The position numbers and the translations under genes were made by a program. A stretch of DNA of 8,460 nucleotides from Coriobacteriia bacterium (GTDB lineage Bacteria > Actinomycetota > Coriobacteriia > Coriobacteriales > Atopobiaceae): assembly GCA_003150175.1 (NCBI GenBank), contig QAKZ01000033.1, positions 1 to 8,460 of the forward strand. The letters run 5' to 3'. Shown here one piece after another: positions 5,098-8,460 of the stretch (positions are counted from its first letter, which is position 1; every line of letters begins with the position of its first letter). The notes beneath the pieces were generated by a model that had not been told where the DNA came from, made no database searches, and saw only the letters and a program-made list of their open reading frames with translations.

Positions 5098-6363
5098 CTA
5101 GTCCAGGTCGCTCGGCAGCGCGATGTGGCCGACAACGGCCGAGGCGGCGCAGACGGCGGGGCTCGCCAGGTAGACTTCGGAGGTCGGGTCGCCCATGCGG
5201 CCGACGAAGTTGCGGTTCGTGGAGCTCACGCACTTCTCGCCCGCGGCGAGGATTCCCATGTAGCCGCCCAGGCACGGCCCACAGGTCGGCGTGGAGACGA
5301 CGCAGTGGGCGTTGATGAAGACGTCCATGAGGCCCTCGTGCACGCACTGCAGCCAGACGCCCTGGGTGGCGGGGATCACGATGCAGCGGACGTTCGGGTC
5401 GACCGTGCGGCCGCGCAGGACCTCGGCGGCGGCGCGCATGTCCTCGATGCGGCCGTTCGTGCAGGAGCCGATGACGGCCTGGTCGATCTTGACCTCGCGG
5501 CTCTCGGCCACGGGGTGGGTGTTGGAGGGCAGGTGCGGCCACGAGACGCACGGCACGATGTCGGCGGCGTCGATGTGGATGACCTGCTTATACTGGGCGT
5601 CGGCGTCCGGGTGGAACTCGCGGATCGGGCGCTTGGCGCGGCGCTCGACGTACTCGCGGCACTTCTCGTCGACCTCAAAGAGGCCCGCCTTGCCGCCGGC
5701 CTCGATGGCCATGTTCGCGATGGTCAGCCGGCCCTCGACCGAGAGCGCCTCGATGGTCGAGCCCGCGAACTCCATGGCGCAGTAGAGCGCGCCGTCGACG
5801 CCGATCATACCGATGATGTGCAGGATGATGTCCTTGGCGGAAGCCCCCTCGGGCAGCTCGCCGTCGATGACGAAGCGGATGGTCTCGGGCACCTTGAACC
5901 AGGCGCGGCCGGTGGCCATGCCCACACCGGCGTCCGTGGAGCCCACGCCCGTGGAGAACGCGCCGATGCCTCCGTAGGTGCAGGTGTGGGAGTCCGCGCC
6001 GATCATGAGGTCGCCGGGGACGACAACGCCCTGCTCGGGGAGGAGCGCGTGCTCGATGCCCATGCATCCCTGCTCGAAGTAGTTCGTGATGTGGTGCTCG
6101 TGGGCGAAGTCGCGGGTGACCTTGGTCTGCTCGGCGCTCTTGATGTCCTTATTGGGGCTGTAATGGTCGGGCACCAGGCAGATGCGGTCGCGGTCGAAGA
6201 CCCCGGCGCCGATCTCGCGCACGGTCTTGATGGCGATGGGCGCCGTGATGTCGTTGGCGAGCACGAGGTCGAGGTCGCACTCGACAAGCTGCCCGGGGAC
6301 GACCTCGTCGAGGCCCGCGTGGGCGGCCAGGATCTTCTCGGCCATGGTCATGGGACGTACCAT
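5098..6363 (-). CDS. leuC: 3-isopropylmalate dehydratase large subunit LeuC
   Basis: This is the catalytic [4Fe-4S] subunit of isopropylmalate isomerase, acting with LeuD. It has 421 residues, the short HacA-like form that matches the 168-residue LeuD. Cluster ligands are C301 in IGSCTNGR (299-305) and C361 and C364 in TCGPCLGG (360-367). The aconitase-family signature [11 protein letters not shown] lies at 122-132, and PDHYSPNKD at 65-73. Start: the ATG at 6363 has AGGAG five bases upstream; internal ATGs at codons 5 and 7 (MTMAEKIL) are less well placed. The gene is transcribed alone between a divergent lysR and a terminator, with a possible -10 at 6423-6428. The unusual point is the distance to leuD, which in most genomes follows leuC directly. 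Confidence 0.96.
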   Translation of the reverse strand: MVRPMTMAEKILAAHAGLDEVVPGQLVECDLDLVLANDITAPIAIKTVREIGAGVFDRDRICLVPDHYSPNKDIKSAEQTKVTRDFAHEHHITNYFEQGCMGIEHALLPEQGVVVPGDLMIGADSHTCTYGGIGAFSTGVGSTDAGVGMATGRAWFKVPETIRFVIDGELPEGASAKDIILHIIGMIGVDGALYCAMEFAGSTIEALSVEGRLTIANMAIEAGGKAGLFEVDEKCREYVERRAKRPIREFHPDADAQYKQVIHIDAADIVPCVSWPHLPSNTHPVAESREVKIDQAVIGSCTNGRIEDMRAAAEVLRGRTVDPNVRCIVIPATQGVWLQCVHEGLMDVFINAHCVVSTPTCGPCLGGYMGILAAGEKCVSSTNRNFVGRMGDPTSEVYLASPAVCAASAVVGHIALPSDLD

Positions 6364-6422
6364 GTGAACTCCTCTCCAAAGAGGGCCGCCTCCGGCCGCC
6401 CCCCAGTAAACTCAACATTCCA

Positions 6423-6428
6423 ATAATA
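6423..6428 (-). promoter_or_regulatory. Candidate -10 box for leuC
   Basis: TATTAT on the minus strand matches the consensus at five of six positions and predicts a start near 6416, giving a ~52-base leader. The -35 region is poor, as expected for an activator-dependent promoter. The palindrome at 6468-6482 is centred ~59 bases upstream of this predicted start, close to the usual recognition site of LysR-type activators. Confidence 0.4.
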
Positions 6429-6461
6429 CCAAGACGCGCCGTGCGCCCGTGAGCGCCCCCC

Positions 6462-6482
6462 TACAATTGATGACGCTCATCA
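6462..6482 (+). promoter_or_regulatory. lysR promoter -10 and adjoining palindromic operator
   Basis: TACAAT (6462-6467) is a 5/6 match to -10 on the + strand. It is followed at once by the perfect 15-base palindrome TGATGA-CGC-TCATCA (6468-6482), which would cover the lysR transcription start. A T-N11-A pattern characteristic of LysR-type sites is present (T6467, A6479). The location fits autorepression of lysR and activation of the divergent leuC. The palindrome is seen; the protein that binds it is inferred. Confidence 0.55.
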
Positions 6483-6504
6483 CGCGCAGCAAAGAAGGAC
6501 AGAC

Positions 6505-7425
6505 ATGACGCTCCAACAGCTCCGTTACCTCATCGCCGTCGCCGAGTGCGGCTCCATCAACGCCGCCGCGGGCGACCTCTACACCTCGCAGTCGAACGTG
6601 TCGGCCGCCGTGAGCGAGCTCGAGCGCGAGCTCGGGATCGAAATCTTCACCCGCAGCAACCGCGGCGTCACGCTGACCAACGACGGCACCGAGCTGCTCG
6701 GCTACGCCCGGCAGGTCGTCGAGCAGGCGGACCTCCTTACCGCGCGCTTCCGCGAGAAGGCGGCCCCGAGCGCCCGTTTGGCGGTCTCGACCCAGCACTA
6801 CGCCTTCAGCCTCGCCGCCTTCGTCAACGTCGTCGAGAGCTTCCAGGGCAGCGAGTTCGAGTTCGTGCTGCGCGAGACCACGACGGCCCAGATCATCGAG
6901 GACGTGAGCCAGTTCCGCAGCGAGGTCGGCATCCTCTACCTCGACGGCTTCAACGAGCGCGTGCTCAGGCGTGCCATGGCCGACGCGCGCGTGGCGTTCA
7001 CGCCCCTCTTTTCCGCAGACGTGCACGTGTTTGTCGGGACGGGGCACCCCCTCGCGGGCAGGCCGTCCGTGCGCCTGGACGAGCTCGCCCCCTACGCGCG
7101 CTACAGCTTCGAGCAGGGCACCGTCAACTCGTTCCATTACAGCGAGGAGCCGCTGGCCTATGTGCCGTGCTCGAAGAACATCCGCTACACGGACCGCGCG
7201 ACGCTCTCGAACCTGCTGACGAGCTACAACGGCTACACGCTCTCCACGGGGGTCCTCACGAGCGAGATGCAGTCGGGCATCGTGAGCATTCCCTTGGAGG
7301 ACGCCCCCACGATGCACGTGGGCTACATCATGCACGAGGAGCGGCGCGCGACCAAGCTCGTCGAGCGCTATATCGCCGAGCTCGAGCGCGTGATCGCGGC
7401 GAACCCGAGCGTTCAGAGCGACTAG
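6505..7425 (+). CDS. LysR-type transcriptional regulator
   Basis: A 306-residue protein of standard LysR length. The N-terminal winged helix-turn-helix spans residues 1-60 (MTLQQLRYLIAVAECGSINAAA; recognition region SQSNVSAAVSELERELG at 28-44), followed by a linker helix and an effector-binding domain (~90-300). The ATG at 6505 has GAAGGA six bases upstream. It is the only + strand gene, divergent from leuC with 141 bases between and convergent with leuA, so the natural targets are itself and leuC. The effector is unknown; by analogy with LysR regulators of leu genes it could be 2-isopropylmalate or leucine, but nothing in the sequence shows this. No symbol is given because orthology to a characterised regulator cannot be judged. 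Confidence 0.93.
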   Translation: MTLQQLRYLIAVAECGSINAAAGDLYTSQSNVSAAVSELERELGIEIFTRSNRGVTLTNDGTELLGYARQVVEQADLLTARFREKAAPSARLAVSTQHYAFSLAAFVNVVESFQGSEFEFVLRETTTAQIIEDVSQFRSEVGILYLDGFNERVLRRAMADARVAFTPLFSADVHVFVGTGHPLAGRPSVRLDELAPYARYSFEQGTVNSFHYSEEPLAYVPCSKNIRYTDRATLSNLLTSYNGYTLSTGVLTSEMQSGIVSIPLEDAPTMHVGYIMHEERRATKLVERYIAELERVIAANPSVQSD

Positions 7426-7448
7426 CGCGGGGCGACGCCGGAAGGCCG

Positions 7449-7497
7449 GGCGCCCCGCCCCTCTTGCCACGCGCGTCGGCAAGAGGGGCGGGGCGCC
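7449..7497. terminator. Bidirectional terminator between lysR and leuA
   Basis: A perfect 20-bp inverted repeat (7449-7468 with 7478-7497) with a 9-base loop lies in the 78-base gap between the lysR stop and the convergent leuA stop. The distal half is nearly all G and C. Neither side has a strong U run (TCGTCGTTA on +, CCGGCCTTCC on -). The stem length and position make shared termination the obvious role. Confidence 0.75.
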
Positions 7498-7503
7498 TCG
7501 TCG

Positions 7504-8460
7504 TTACTTGCCCTGCTTGGAGCGGGCGGTCTGGATCATGCGGTTGATCGCGTTGACGTAGGCCTTCGCAGAACTGACGATGATGTCGTTGTCCGCGCCG
7601 CGGCCGGTGTAGACCTTGCCGTCCTCGGCCGTGATGCGCACCGTGACCTCGCCGATGGCGTCGATGCCGCGGGTGATGGCCTTGACGGAGAACTCCGAGA
7701 GGTCGCCGTGGACCGCGACGACCTGGTCGACGGCCTTGTACGCAGCGTCGACGGGGCCGGTGCCCGTGGCGCAGACCACGTGCGAGACGCCGAGCTCATC
7801 CGAGATCGTGGCGGTCGCGGTCGGAACGAGCGGGTCGCCGCAGGACACCTGCAGGGCGTCGAGGGTGTAGATGGCCTGCACCTCGCGCTGGCGCTCCTGG
7901 ACCATCGACTCGAGGTCCTCGTCGTAGACTTCCTTCTTTTGATCCGCGATCTCGAGGAAACGGTTGTAGATGTCGTCGAACTCCTCGTCCTTGAAGGTGT
8001 AGCCGAGCTCGCCCAGGCGGTGGCGCAGAGCGGCGTGGCCGGAGCGGGCCGAGAGGATGATCTCGGAGCCGGCGGCGCCCACGTCGGCGGGGTCGATGAT
8101 CTCGTAGGTGTCGCGGGCCTTGAGGACGCCGTCCTGGTGGATGCCGGAGCTGTGGGCGAAGGCGTTGGCGCCGACGATGGCCTTGTTTGCCTGGACGTTC
8201 ATGCCCGTGATGCGGCTGACCAGGTGGGAGGCGCGCGTGAGCTCGGGGGTCACGATATCGGTGTGGGCGTCGAGCTCCTCGCCGTGCATCTTTATGGCCA
8301 TGACGACCTCCTCGAGCGCGGTGTTGCCGGCGCGCTCGCCCAGGCCGTTGATGGTGCACTCGATCTGGCGGGCGCCGTTCTTCACGCCCTCGAGGGCCAG
8401 CGCGGTGGCCATGCCCAGGTCGTTGTGGGTGTGGACCGAGATGATGACGTTCTCGATGCC
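7504..8460 (-). CDS. leuA: 2-isopropylmalate synthase LeuA, C-terminal part (5' end outside window)
   Basis: LeuA condenses acetyl-CoA with 2-oxoisovalerate to 2-isopropylmalate, the committed leucine step. The 318 residues in view begin [18 protein letters not shown], so the true start lies to the right of the window. The HTHND metal-binding motif is at visible residues 10-14, NGLGERAGN at 38-46 and HSSGIHQDG at 103-111. These close the catalytic barrel and lead into the subdomains. The C-terminal ~120 residues (from about [10 protein letters not shown] onward) form the LeuA regulatory domain that binds leucine for feedback inhibition. It ends in TAA at 7504-7506, just before the shared terminator. 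The frame is intact to the window edge with no internal stops. Confidence 0.95.
   Translation of the reverse strand, partial: GIENVIISVHTHNDLGMATALALEGVKNGARQIECTINGLGERAGNTALEEVVMAIKMHGEELDAHTDIVTPELTRASHLVSRITGMNVQANKAIVGANAFAHSSGIHQDGVLKARDTYEIIDPADVGAAGSEIILSARSGHAALRHRLGELGYTFKDEEFDDIYNRFLEIADQKKEVYDEDLESMVQERQREVQAIYTLDALQVSCGDPLVPTATATISDELGVSHVVCATGTGPVDAAYKAVDQVVAVHGDLSEFSVKAITRGIDAIGEVTVRITAEDGKVYTGRGADNDIIVSSAKAYVNAINRMIQTARSKQGK

Noticed and set aside
4932..5135. N-terminal extension of the BMP-domain protein from an upstream start
   Set aside because: It would cross the leuC terminator and the end of leuC and adds low-complexity Arg/Pro sequence; the ATG at 4931 has ribosome binding sequence and a sensible N-terminus.
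8410..8412. Internal ATG as the start of LeuA
   Set aside because: The frame continues upstream to the window edge encoding the HTHND metal motif, which must belong to the protein; the gene is simply cut by the window.

Overview
This is a high-GC bacterial window built around leucine biosynthesis. The GC-rich codon use, combined with proteins whose closest recognisable relatives are of clostridial type (LeuC/LeuD of the short HacA/HacB-like form, a signal-less BMP-domain protein paired with a small phosphoesterase), suggests a gut Coriobacteriia-type actinobacterium (Collinsella/Olsenella/Atopobiaceae-like). That placement is inference from memory of the families, not a search result.

Layout, right to left, which is the direction of transcription of everything except the regulator: the 3' part of leuA (7504-8460, running off the right edge); a 20-bp-stem bidirectional terminator (7449-7497); a LysR-type regulator on the + strand (6505-7425), convergent with leuA and divergent from leuC; leuC (5098-6363) with its own terminator; a two-gene unit (2308-4931) of a large cytosolic ParB-like/BMP-domain protein and a metallophosphoesterase joined by an ATGA overlap; leuD and leuB (1711-2217 and 596-1708) two bases apart; then an intergenic block (213-595). 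That block holds an isoleucine-rich leader peptide, two hairpins and two copies of a 31-nt palindrome, and it leads into a damaged 2-keto-4-pentenoate hydratase-like gene at the left edge.

Function: LeuA makes 2-isopropylmalate, LeuC+LeuD isomerise it to 3-isopropylmalate, and LeuB oxidises and decarboxylates it to the leucine precursor 2-oxoisocaproate. All four leucine-specific genes are present, but leuC and leuD, the two subunits of one enzyme, are separated by the unrelated BMP/phosphoesterase pair. A palindrome between lysR and leuC is placed where a LysR-type protein could both repress itself and activate leuC.

The most interesting part is 213-595. It contains a classical-looking transcription attenuator: a 14-codon leader with four ATT isoleucine codons, ATT being rare in the neighbouring genes, followed by hairpins and a terminator. 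The element is framed by inverted palindromic repeats and sits in front of a gene that appears to have lost about 50 codons and its reading frame.
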